Below are positions 17,735-25,898 of a stretch of 64,000 nucleotides of DNA, piece after piece (positions within the stretch are counted from its first letter, which is position 1; each line of letters starts with the position of its first letter). This stretch comes from MVYY01 sp012517575 (GTDB taxonomy: Bacteria; Bacteroidota; Bacteroidia; Bacteroidales; Paludibacteraceae): assembly GCA_031629035.1 (NCBI GenBank), contig JAVLUG010000010.1:104465-168464 (forward strand), in the 5' to 3' direction. A model generated the notes under the pieces. That model did not search any database. It was not told the DNA's origin and saw only the letters and a program-made list of their open reading frames with translations. The translations under genes and the position numbers were made by a program.

Positions 17735-18685
17735 ATGATCAATCGTATTTTAATTCGGATTAAAATTATTCAAATTTTATACTCCTTCTACAAAAGCGAT
17801 GGTAAATCTTTACCGTCGGCCGAAAAAGAACTTTTCCACAGCATCGAAAAAACTTACGACCTTTATTACCATTTACTTCAATTGGCTGTAGAAATTACGC
17901 ATTACGCCAATTTACGTACCGACGCCAGAAAGAACAAACTGCGTCCTACGCCAGAAGATTTGAATCCCAACATGCGGTTCGTAGAAAATCGTTATATCGA
18001 ACAACTGGCATCAAACAAACAACTTAACAAATATATTTCCGAACACGGCTTATCATGGTCAAATTATCCCGAAATCGTTAAAAAACTTTACGACGATATT
18101 GTAGCTTCCGATTTTTATGCCGAATACATGGAATCTCCTCTTTCCGATTACGAGGCCGACAAAAATATCTGGAAAAAAATTTACAAAAAAATCATACTTC
18201 AAAGTGAAGAACTCGACAATTCCATTGAAGAGCAAAACATTTACTGGACCAACGACATTGAACTAGTGGTTAGTTTTATTATTAAAACCATAAAAAGATT
18301 CAATGCTGCTACAGGAAGCAACCAGGAACTTTTGCCGATGTTTAAAGATGAAGAAGACGTGGAATTTGCCAGAAAACTGCTGCAAAACGCCATAAACCAC
18401 TGTGAAGAATACCGTGAACTGATTGACAAAAACACAAAAAATTGGGAACTGGACAGAATAGCATTTATGGATATTGTTATTATGCAGGCTGCATTGGCCG
18501 AGTTAATGGAATTTCCTGCTATTCCCGTGAATGTTACGTTAAACGAATTTATCGAAATTGCCAAAATTTACAGTACCGAAAAAAGTGGAACATTTATCAA
18601 TGGTGTACTCGATAATATCGTTGGGCAATTAAAAAAAGAAAATAAATTAATAAAAGTTATAATGCTTAACGAAAACAGAAAATAA
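17735..18685 (+). CDS. nusB: Transcription antitermination factor NusB (long Bacteroidetes form)
   Basis: This 316-residue protein has a typical NusB helical fold in its C-terminal half: FARKLLQNAINHCEEYRELI, then IVIMQAALAEL and VTLNEFIEIAKIYSTEKSGTFINGVLD, the conserved NusB end. The N-terminal half (INRILIRIKIIQILYSFYKS) is the extended region seen in Bacteroidetes NusB proteins, about twice the length of the 140-residue E. coli protein. With NusE/S10 it should bind boxA RNA and promote rRNA antitermination. The frame is open from a TTG at 17591, but the ATG at 17735 begins the conserved sequence and follows the promoter. yajC lies 86 bases downstream. Confidence 0.93.
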   Translation: MINRILIRIKIIQILYSFYKSDGKSLPSAEKELFHSIEKTYDLYYHLLQLAVEITHYANLRTDARKNKLRPTPEDLNPNMRFVENRYIEQLASNKQLNKYISEHGLSWSNYPEIVKKLYDDIVASDFYAEYMESPLSDYEADKNIWKKIYKKIILQSEELDNSIEEQNIYWTNDIELVVSFIIKTIKRFNAATGSNQELLPMFKDEEDVEFARKLLQNAINHCEEYRELIDKNTKNWELDRIAFMDIVIMQAALAELMEFPAIPVNVTLNEFIEIAKIYSTEKSGTFINGVLDNIVGQLKKENKLIKVIMLNENRK

Positions 18686-18689
18686 TGCT

Positions 18690-18697
18690 TATATTTG
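18690..18697 (+). promoter_or_regulatory. Possible -7 box of yajC
   Basis: TATATTTG lies 75 bases before the yajC ATG in the gap after nusB. No TTG is present at the expected -33 distance, so yajC may instead be read from the nusB promoter. Confidence 0.35.
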
Positions 18698-18771
18698 CAA
18701 GTGTTTAAAAAAGAAACACTTTACCCTATAAACATTTTGAAACTTTAAAAAACAATTCAAAACAACTATCT

Positions 18772-19101
18772 ATGAGTTTAGCAACTATTTTATTACAGGC
18801 AGCTCCGGCAACTCCGGGAACCGGTGGAGGATACACAGGTATTTTAATGCTGATTTTGATTTTTGTGGTATTTTACTTTTTCTTGATTCGTCCTCAGTCA
18901 AAACGCCAAAAAGAAATCAAAAAACAGCGCGAAGCAATGAAAGCTGGCGACCATGTGATTACTTCAGGTGGTATTTATGGAAGAATAAAAGAAGTTAAAG
19001 ACACTACCCTGATTATCGAAATTGCTGAAAACGTAAGGGTAAAAGTCGATAAAAATTCTGTGTTCTTAAGCCCTGAAGACATACAAACACAGGCAAAATA
19101 A
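18772..19101 (+). CDS. yajC: Preprotein translocase accessory subunit YajC
   Basis: This 109-residue protein has one membrane span (about residues 23-43, ILMLILIFVVFYFFLI) directly followed by RPQSKRQKEIKKQ and the conserved GDHVITSGGIYGRI motif, all hallmarks of YajC. It associates with SecDF in the inner membrane and aids Sec export. In Bacteroidetes it commonly sits between nusB and a YbbR-domain gene, as here. The gap to the YbbR gene is 12 bases, indicating co-transcription. Confidence 0.96.
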   Translation: MSLATILLQAAPATPGTGGGYTGILMLILIFVVFYFFLIRPQSKRQKEIKKQREAMKAGDHVITSGGIYGRIKEVKDTTLIIEIAENVRVKVDKNSVFLSPEDIQTQAK

Positions 19102-19113
19102 AAAACGAGTATT

Positions 19114-20100
19114 ATGGCTGACAACAGCTTTAAACAGATACTCAAGTACTCCTTTACAAAGATAAAAACATTCTTATTTTCAAAAGATGTTTTTATCTTT
19201 TTGCTTTTCTTTATCTTCTCTGCAGGTTTGTGGTTTGTAAATGCACTGGGAAAAGAACGTGAAAGAACTATTTATATTCCGCTTCTTTATACAGGAGTGC
19301 CTCAGAATATTGCAATTACCAATCAACCTCCGAAAATCCTTTCTCTTAAAATTAAAGACGAAGGAATGAACCTGCTACAATATCGACAAAAAAATTTAAC
19401 TCCCATAACCATCAATCTTTCCAGAACTTTTTACGAAAAGGGAAGAATCATGATTACGCCTGATCAGATTAGCAGTAATCTGTTGCGTTATCTCCAACCT
19501 ACAACCCTGATTCTTGAAACAAAACCCGATTCGATTGTTATTGAATATGAAAAGTTGAGCAGCGCTGTGTTGCCTATAGAATGTAAAATAAAATATTCAT
19601 TGGCGCAACAACACATGATTGTCGATGAAATTTATATTCAGCCAAATAAAATGACGGTATTTGGGCCCAAACTTTTGCTCAGCAATTTAAAAACAATTAA
19701 AACTGAAACCCTTGTTTTGCCTAATCTTAATGACACGGTGAAAACTATCTGCCGACTGCAACCCGTTGAAGGATTGCGTTATGCGTCCGAATCAGTTAGA
19801 GTTTTTATCCCTGTCGAAATGTTTACCGAAAAAAAAGCCCAACTTCCCGTTCAGGTGTTGAATGCGCCTGAAAATTTGCTGATACGGACTTTCCCTGCTC
19901 AAATAAACGTTACCTTTAATATTGGTTTAAGCCGATTTAATTCTTTCAAACCTGAAGACATACAATTGGCAGTTGATTTTCAACAAATTAAAAATTCTCC
20001 TTCCAACAAATTGGAGGTGTTTGTTATCGGACATACTCCATATGTACAAAATATTCGATTTTCACCACAACAGGTTGAATTTTTGGTGGAAAGATACTGA
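19114..20100 (+). CDS. YbbR-like (CdaR-type) membrane-anchored protein
   Basis: This 328-residue protein has one N-terminal membrane span (about residues 25-45, VFIFLLFFIFSAGLWFV) and an extracytoplasmic part with YbbR-like repeats. A strand-rich block around residues 55-150 is followed by a second around 155-250 with the typical PNKMTVFGPKLLLSNLKTIKTE pattern. In Firmicutes CdaR binds the diadenylate cyclase CdaA. No cdaA is visible here, so a link to c-di-AMP is unsupported. The gene directly follows yajC. Confidence 0.8.
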   Translation: MADNSFKQILKYSFTKIKTFLFSKDVFIFLLFFIFSAGLWFVNALGKERERTIYIPLLYTGVPQNIAITNQPPKILSLKIKDEGMNLLQYRQKNLTPITINLSRTFYEKGRIMITPDQISSNLLRYLQPTTLILETKPDSIVIEYEKLSSAVLPIECKIKYSLAQQHMIVDEIYIQPNKMTVFGPKLLLSNLKTIKTETLVLPNLNDTVKTICRLQPVEGLRYASESVRVFIPVEMFTEKKAQLPVQVLNAPENLLIRTFPAQINVTFNIGLSRFNSFKPEDIQLAVDFQQIKNSPSNKLEVFVIGHTPYVQNIRFSPQQVEFLVERY

Positions 20101-20172
20101 TTGACAGTTGTCAGTCACAAAATAGGATAGGATAATGAATTAAATGCGAACAAACATCGTCAGAACTTGTTA

Positions 20173-20202
20173 TTGATTTTTTAACAAGAATCTGTATTTT
20201 TG
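20173..20202 (+). promoter_or_regulatory. Promoter of the DUF4293 gene
   Basis: TATTTTTG (20195-20202) with TTG 19 bases upstream (20173-20175) is a full match to the Bacteroidetes pattern. It precedes the ATG at 20239 by 36 bases and excludes the in-frame GTG at 20200 as a start. Confidence 0.6.
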
Positions 20203-20238
20203 TCGTGGAAAATTTACAACACTAAAAAGCATACAAAT

Positions 20239-20706
20239 ATGTGGCAACGCATTCAAACTTTATATTTAGTTATTGTGCTGATACTGTCGAGCATTACCTT
20301 TTTTTCGCCTGCAGCTCAACTTTTCAGCAAAGAAACAGCAACACTTTACGAAATCAGCTGGAAAGGAATAAACTTAATCGAAAACGGGCAAAAAACCGCA
20401 ATTTCTTCTGTATGGGCTTTGACGGTCATTAGTGCAATGGTACCCGTAATCACACTACTCACAATAGCCCTTTACAAAAAACGACTTCTACAAATTAGAC
20501 TTTCCATTTTTAATATTGTCATTTTGGCAGGATATTATATCTTGCTGTTTATTTATTTGTTACCTGCCGCCAATACTTTACATGCGGACTGGAGTTTGAA
20601 GATATTTTCTGTTTTTCCGCTTGTGAATATTATTCTTATTGCATTAGCCATAAGAGCAATAGCCAAAGATGATGCCTTGATCAAATCGCTCAACCGATTA
20701 AGGTAA
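20239..20706 (+). CDS. DUF4293 family membrane protein
   Basis: This 155-residue protein has four hydrophobic spans. The opening MWQRIQTLYLVIVLIL, followed by a strand-rich insert and then three spans, matches DUF4293, a Bacteroidetes-specific membrane family of unknown function. The ATG at 20239 was chosen because family members begin with MWQRIQT and the promoter lies just upstream. It ends in an alternating charged tail (IAKDDALIKSLNRLR). Confidence 0.8.
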   Translation: MWQRIQTLYLVIVLILSSITFFSPAAQLFSKETATLYEISWKGINLIENGQKTAISSVWALTVISAMVPVITLLTIALYKKRLLQIRLSIFNIVILAGYYILLFIYLLPAANTLHADWSLKIFSVFPLVNIILIALAIRAIAKDDALIKSLNRLR

Positions 20707-20793
20707 ATCGTTTCAGCGTATTTTTTTGAAAAGTGAACAAAAAATCAAAAGCTTTGTTATAAAATTTCCGAAAAGCAATTTTACAAAGCCACA

Positions 20794-21717
20794 ATGAATG
20801 TGTTACAACTTTTATTTTCTGTTTTGATTATTCAACAATTTCATTTTTTCAATTTCAACCAGCAACTTATGAAATATAATTCTTTAACTCCGGAGGAAGA
20901 AGCAGTCATTTTGCATAAAGCTACCGAGAAACCTTATAGTGGCGAATATCTTTACAATAAAGAAAAAGGAACATACTTGTGTAAACGTTGCAATGCACCG
21001 TTGTTTCAGTCGGAAAGCAAATTTGAATCGCATTGTGGCTGGCCGAGTTTTGACGAAGAAATCCCTGGCGCCGTGCTTCGATTGCCAGATGCCGATGGAA
21101 TGCGCACCGAAATTGTATGCCGCAATTGTGGAGCGCATTTGGGTCATGTTTTTACGGGAGAAGGATTTACAGAAAAAAATACACGTCATTGCGTCAATTC
21201 CATTTCACTGAAATTTATTCCTGACAAAACGGAGAAGGTGGAAAAAGCATACTTTGCTTCCGGCTGTTTTTGGGGAACAGAATATCATTTTATGAAAGCC
21301 AAAGGAGTTAAGGAAACTACAGTGGGTTTTATGGGAGGTCATACCGAATATCCGAGCTACAAAGAAGTTTGCACGGGAAAAACCGGTCATGTAGAAACTA
21401 CAGAGGTTATTTTTGACAATTCCGTGACCAATTACGAAGAATTATTAAAACTCTTTTTCGAAACGCATGATTTTACACAAATTGGCGGACAAGGCCCGGA
21501 TATAGGCGACCAATACCGATCAGTAATTTTTTATACCTCAGAACAACAAAAAGTTATGGCAGAAAAATACTTGAAAATTTTGCGGGAGAAAGGATATAAA
21601 CCTTCCACTCAATTAGAGCCGGCTGGCGTTTTCTGGAAAGCAGAAGATTATCATCAGGAATATTACCGCAAAAACAATGGAACGCCCTATTGCCACGTTT
21701 ACCGTAAAATTTTCTGA
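20794..21717 (+). CDS. msrBA: Bifunctional methionine sulfoxide reductase MsrB-MsrA
   Basis: The 307-residue fusion has MsrB first and MsrA second. The MsrB part carries zinc-binding CKRC and CRNC pairs, GWPSF and the catalytic Cys133 in RHCVNS. The MsrA part has SGCFWG with catalytic Cys158, GFMGGHTEYPSY and GDQYRS. It reduces both sulfoxide epimers of oxidised methionine. The N-terminal 25 residues are hydrophobic (LQLLFSVLIIQQ), suggesting export or membrane anchoring. If translation began at the internal ATG at 20869 the enzyme would be cytoplasmic. The gene converges with the TraB/GumN gene, 23 bases apart. Confidence 0.95.
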   Translation: MNVLQLLFSVLIIQQFHFFNFNQQLMKYNSLTPEEEAVILHKATEKPYSGEYLYNKEKGTYLCKRCNAPLFQSESKFESHCGWPSFDEEIPGAVLRLPDADGMRTEIVCRNCGAHLGHVFTGEGFTEKNTRHCVNSISLKFIPDKTEKVEKAYFASGCFWGTEYHFMKAKGVKETTVGFMGGHTEYPSYKEVCTGKTGHVETTEVIFDNSVTNYEELLKLFFETHDFTQIGGQGPDIGDQYRSVIFYTSEQQKVMAEKYLKILREKGYKPSTQLEPAGVFWKAEDYHQEYYRKNNGTPYCHVYRKIF

Positions 21718-21740
21718 ATTTCCTGACAAATATCTTCCAA

Positions 21741-22616
21741 CTAATTTTCTATGGGTTTCACTTTGTACCCCATTTTCCTCAATTGTTCCACCAACCCATT
21801 TTCACCCGCCAAGTGAAGCGCTCCAACAGCAATAAAACAGGAAGAATTTTTCATAAGTTGCGGCAATTGTTTGAGCCATTCAAAATTTCGCTCATCCACC
21901 AGCTTGATATATTCATCGTCAGTCATATCCGCTGCCGAATTTTTTCTTTTCGAAAGCGAATACAATCCCTGCAAATCACCTTTTTTGTATAAACTATTCA
22001 TCAACACTATTTCCTGCATCATGCTGTCAGTTTGTAATACTGACGAAGCAAGGATTTCAGCTTGACGTTTTAATGATCCATTTCCAAATAAAATTTCCAT
22101 CTGTTTGTCGAGAGTTTCCAAACCAATTATATTTTTCCCTTTTTCTTCTGCAACTATCTGAAAATATGAATCAGCTGCTGTTTCGTCTGTATAGGATATC
22201 ATTTTTTTATAAAGTTCAGCCTGGTATAAAGTTAAAATTATAGTGGGATTCAACACGGACATTTCGTTCAACCCAAATCGAAGAACAGATTTCAAGGCAG
22301 AATCAACACACTGGTACTGCTTTTCATCCAACAAATCTTTTATGGTTAAGTGAGCGGGCATAATGGCAGCTTTCTGAATCTTTGAAGTTGCATCAATATT
22401 ATTGACTGCCATCTCTCCAACTACAGTTTCTGAGGCGTTAAAAGCCTTGTATAAACCGGGAATGCTGTCCAAAAAAGCCAACGGAACCAAATGATGCGTA
22501 CCAAAAAGATAGGAAGGTTTTTTCAGACCATGTCCCGATATTTTCCACAACAGTTGAGCGTCGGTGAAAGAAAAAAACAACAGCAGAGTCCCGAGTAAAA
22601 TTACTTTTTTATTCAT
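21741..22616 (-). CDS. TraB/GumN family exported protein
   Basis: This 291-residue protein has a signal peptide (VILLGTLLLFFSFTDA). The mature part starts LLWKISGHGLKKPSYLFGTHHLV, and the GTxH motif is the first conserved block of the TraB/GumN (Tiki-like) family. The second appears at the C-terminus as FIAVGALHLAGENGLVEQL. Some animal Tiki relatives are metalloproteases, but bacterial members are mostly uncharacterised. It stands alone, convergent with msrBA. Confidence 0.88.
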   Translation of the reverse strand: MNKKVILLGTLLLFFSFTDAQLLWKISGHGLKKPSYLFGTHHLVPLAFLDSIPGLYKAFNASETVVGEMAVNNIDATSKIQKAAIMPAHLTIKDLLDEKQYQCVDSALKSVLRFGLNEMSVLNPTIILTLYQAELYKKMISYTDETAADSYFQIVAEEKGKNIIGLETLDKQMEILFGNGSLKRQAEILASSVLQTDSMMQEIVLMNSLYKKGDLQGLYSLSKRKNSAADMTDDEYIKLVDERNFEWLKQLPQLMKNSSCFIAVGALHLAGENGLVEQLRKMGYKVKPIEN

Positions 22617-22945
22617 TGCATTGTTAAATTATAGAACAAATTTACTCAAAAGATTTTTTCTCACTTTAAATTTTACTGTTTTTCCCTCGAAATTTGAAGT
22701 TTCTTAAGTAAAAATCACATTATCAAAGCTTTGAAATATATCTGATAATAAATTGATTTTCCCGGAAAAAATCTATTATTTTCTTCGGCTCTCTAATAAA
22801 TATTGAAACTTTAATACACATTTCCGCATTGACAATCAGTTAAATACAAAAAAATATAATTTCAAATCCAAAAAAATTAAACAAACAAAATGGAAAAAAG
22901 AATATAAATTCTTATTTTAGTGCTCTGAAATAAAACAATATCAAT
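22617..22945. other. Intergenic region between TraB/GumN and udk
   Basis: About 330 AT-rich bases separate divergent genes. A minus-strand TAAATTTG box at 22637-22644 could serve the TraB/GumN gene but lies close to its start and has no matched -33 TTG. I see no open frame, hairpin or other signal. Confidence 0.5.
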
Positions 22946-23554
22946 ATGTTGATCATAGGAATTGCCGGAGGAACAGGTTCGGGAAAAACAACTGTCGTAC
23001 GTAAAATCATAGATAGATTACCGGCAGGAGAAGTTGTAGTTTTACCACAAGATTCATATTACCGCGATAGTAGTTTTTTGCCTCTCGAAAAACGACTCGA
23101 AATCAATTTTGATCATCCTGATTCCATTGAATTTGAACTGATGATTAAACACCTGCAAGACCTCAAAGAAGGAAAATCCATTGAGCAGCCAATTTATTCC
23201 TATATCACTTGCACCCGAGCTGCTGAAACAGTAAAGATTTATCCACGCGAAGTAGTCATTGTGGAAGGAATTTTGGTACTCTGTAATCCTGAATTACGTG
23301 AGTTAATGGATCTGAAGGTTTTTGTGGATACCGATCCCGATGATCGCCTGATTCGTGTCATCAATCGAGATATCGAGGAACGCGGTCGTTCTGTCAACAA
23401 AGTGATCGAACGTTACGAAAGAACCGTAAAACCCATGCACGAGCTTTTTATTGAACCCACAAAACGTTTTGCTGATCTGATTATTCCTCAGGGTGGAAAC
23501 AATCATATAGCCATTGATATTCTAACCAAATATATCGAAAACAACTTGAAATAA
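22946..23554 (+). CDS. udk: Uridine kinase
   Basis: This 202-residue P-loop kinase phosphorylates uridine and cytidine for pyrimidine salvage. Walker A is GGTGSGKTT (about residues 8-16). Further family motifs are LPQDSYYRDSS, FDHPDSIEF, the RXVI-type block EVVIVEGILVL, VDTDPDDRLIRVINRDIEERGR and the closing IPQGGNNHIAIDIL. Length and motif order are standard. It is followed 19 bases later by the exonuclease gene and probably shares its transcript. Confidence 0.96.
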   Translation: MLIIGIAGGTGSGKTTVVRKIIDRLPAGEVVVLPQDSYYRDSSFLPLEKRLEINFDHPDSIEFELMIKHLQDLKEGKSIEQPIYSYITCTRAAETVKIYPREVVIVEGILVLCNPELRELMDLKVFVDTDPDDRLIRVINRDIEERGRSVNKVIERYERTVKPMHELFIEPTKRFADLIIPQGGNNHIAIDILTKYIENNLK

Positions 23555-23573
23555 GAAAAAAACAAGAAACAAA

Positions 23574-24311
23574 ATGACCACTGCCGATTTGCAAAAAATA
23601 ATGTTTTTGGATATTGAAACTGTGCCTCAGACTTCCAGTTTTTCTGAACTCTCTGACGAAATGGCAGAACTTTGGGAAGAAAAATTCCAAAAACTTCGAA
23701 TCAGAATGCCCGAAAAATACAAAGAAAACATTTCGGCAAGTGAAGCATTCAGTAGCAGTGCAGGAATTTATTCCGAATTTGGCAAAATTGTCTGTATTTC
23801 AGTCGGTTTTATTTATTTTCATGGAGAAACGATGTATTTCAGAACCAAATCATTTGCATCAGATGATGAAAAAATCATTTTAAAAAATTTTTCCGACCTG
23901 ATTTCCAAATTCTGCTCATCAAAAGACAACATGCTTTGTGGACACAATATCAAGGAATTTGACATACCTTATATTTGCAGACGCATGCTTATCAATGGTT
24001 TGGAACTTCCTCCCGTATTTCAGATTTCCGGCAAAAAGCCATGGGAAAACAACTTTCTTGATACCCTTGAACTTTGGAAATTTGGCGATTACAAGAATTA
24101 TACACCTCTGAAATTATTGACGGCTGTTTTTGGTATCCCCACACCAAAAGATGACATTGATGGCAGCCAGGTAGCCCAGGTTTATTACCACGAAAAAGAT
24201 ATTGAACGCATTGCAATGTATTGCACCAAAGACGTCATTGCTACTGCGCAGGTTTTTTTGCGCATAAATGGATTTCAATTGATTTCACCTGAAAATATAG
24301 AAAATCAATAA
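23574..24311 (+). CDS. PolB-like predicted 3'-5' exonuclease
   Basis: This 245-residue DnaQ-fold protein has Exo I MFLDIETVPQ near the start, Exo II CGHNIKEFDIPYICRRM in the middle and Exo III-like YCTKDVIATAQVFL near the end, which together supply the DEDD metal ligands. It matches the family described as related to the exonuclease domain of B-family polymerases. It probably acts on DNA ends. The biological role is unknown. It lies between udk and mltF with gaps of 19 and 10 bases. Confidence 0.88.
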   Translation: MTTADLQKIMFLDIETVPQTSSFSELSDEMAELWEEKFQKLRIRMPEKYKENISASEAFSSSAGIYSEFGKIVCISVGFIYFHGETMYFRTKSFASDDEKIILKNFSDLISKFCSSKDNMLCGHNIKEFDIPYICRRMLINGLELPPVFQISGKKPWENNFLDTLELWKFGDYKNYTPLKLLTAVFGIPTPKDDIDGSQVAQVYYHEKDIERIAMYCTKDVIATAQVFLRINGFQLISPENIENQ

Positions 24312-24321
24312 CATTTCGATA

Positions 24322-25701
24322 ATGCAACGAAATATAATATTCATCATTCATCTCCTGATTATTATATTCTTAACATCCTGTCGAGAAGAGAAGAAGGTAA
24401 CATTTTCAACCGAAAATTCTTCAAGAGATATTCAACAAATTATCCAGTCCGATACTTTGAAAGCAGGAACCATGTATGGCTCTACGTCCTATTTTCTTTT
24501 CAGAGAAGAATGGATGGGCTACGACTACGAAATGGTGAAGAATTTTGCCGACTATCTCAAAGTTAATCTACAGGTAATTCCGGCTTCTACCGAGTCCGAA
24601 CTTTTTCAACTGCTGAAAGAAGGAAAAATAGATATTGCTGCATATAATCTTCCCGTAACCAAAGCATTAAAAAAACATTTTCTGTATGTTTTTCCTCAAT
24701 CTCAAACTTATATGGTTTTGGTTCAAAACATGGGTAGAAGAGCTATTTCGAGTGTAACAGATTTGATAGGAAAAGAAGTTTACGTAAAAAAAAATACTCT
24801 TTTTCATCAAAGACTGAATGCGTTAAACAAAGAAATTGGTGGAGGAATAAAAATAATAATTGCCCCCGATTCGGTTAGCAACGACGAATTGATCGAAATG
24901 GTTGCCAACAACAAAATTGATTATACCATTGCCTACTACGACAAAGCTTTGTTACACAAATCTTACTATAAGCGACTCGATTGCCGTTTACCAATAAGCT
25001 TTGAACAACCCAACGGTTGGTTGATAAAAAAAGAAAACACCAATTTATACAACGCACTTACAACATGGGGTCAACTTGCTGAAACCCAACAAACGGAGGA
25101 TCGACTCATCAATTTATACTGGGGGAGAAGTCCTTACTTTGTCATTCACAAAATAAAAATCCCTAAAGGTGCAATTTCTCCCTACGATCATTTATTTAAA
25201 AAATATGCACCAACAATCGGCTGGGATTGGCGTTTACTGGCCGCAATGGCCTTTCATGAGTCCAAGTTCGATTCGGCGGAAATATCGAGAGTTGGTGCAG
25301 TTGGGCTGATGCAACTCATGCCTCAAACTGCTGCCACATTCGGATTAAACAGAAAGAAATGGTTTAATCCTGAAGCTAATTTGGACGCTTCCACACAATA
25401 CATAAAGAGTTTAAATCTGATTTTCAGGGAAATAAAAGACAAGGATGAGCGAATAAAATTTATTCTGGCCAGTTATAATTCCGGACCTTCACATATTTTA
25501 GATGCAATGGCTTTGGCAAAAAAATACGGTAAAAATCCTCACATTTGGTTTAACCACGTTGAAATGTACCTGTTAAAAAAGAACGATCCCGATTACTACC
25601 GAGATCCGGTAGTAAAAAATGGTTTCTTTCGTGGAAAAGAGACCGTACGCTATGTTCAAAACGTACTGGATACTTATGAGAAATACTTAAAAAGAAAATA
25701 A
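24322..25701 (+). CDS. mltF: Lytic murein transglycosylase MltF-like lipoprotein
   Basis: This 459-residue two-domain protein has a lipoprotein signal with lipobox LTSC (Cys about residue 20) predicting lipid anchoring. Residues 40-265 form a periplasmic solute-binding-like domain (GTMYGSTSYFLF...GKIDIAAYNLPVT). A Slt-type transglycosylase domain follows: Glu313 in MAFHESKFDS is the expected catalytic acid, with GAVGLMQLMPQTA and ASYNSGPSHI after it. It cleaves peptidoglycan glycan strands to 1,6-anhydro products. The name follows the domain order of E. coli MltF. It is the last of three closely spaced genes. Confidence 0.93.
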   Translation: MQRNIIFIIHLLIIIFLTSCREEKKVTFSTENSSRDIQQIIQSDTLKAGTMYGSTSYFLFREEWMGYDYEMVKNFADYLKVNLQVIPASTESELFQLLKEGKIDIAAYNLPVTKALKKHFLYVFPQSQTYMVLVQNMGRRAISSVTDLIGKEVYVKKNTLFHQRLNALNKEIGGGIKIIIAPDSVSNDELIEMVANNKIDYTIAYYDKALLHKSYYKRLDCRLPISFEQPNGWLIKKENTNLYNALTTWGQLAETQQTEDRLINLYWGRSPYFVIHKIKIPKGAISPYDHLFKKYAPTIGWDWRLLAAMAFHESKFDSAEISRVGAVGLMQLMPQTAATFGLNRKKWFNPEANLDASTQYIKSLNLIFREIKDKDERIKFILASYNSGPSHILDAMALAKKYGKNPHIWFNHVEMYLLKKNDPDYYRDPVVKNGFFRGKETVRYVQNVLDTYEKYLKRK

Positions 25702-25898
25702 GTCTATTTTTTTGATTTTTTATAATCTTATGTTCTACAACTGCTTTGCAATTTTTTTCTGGCATTTAATTTGTTTTTCTGCTGTAGGACTTTCAAAGTT
25801 ATTTTAATTTGAACTCAAAGCGACATAATTTCAGATTAGTTTTTTAAATGTTTGTTTTTCATAGTCAATTGAATTGAAAACCCGTAAAAAGTTGAATT

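Noticed and set aside
19114..20100. c-di-AMP regulation by the YbbR-like protein
   Set aside because: YbbR similarity alone does not imply this. No diadenylate cyclase gene is adjacent.
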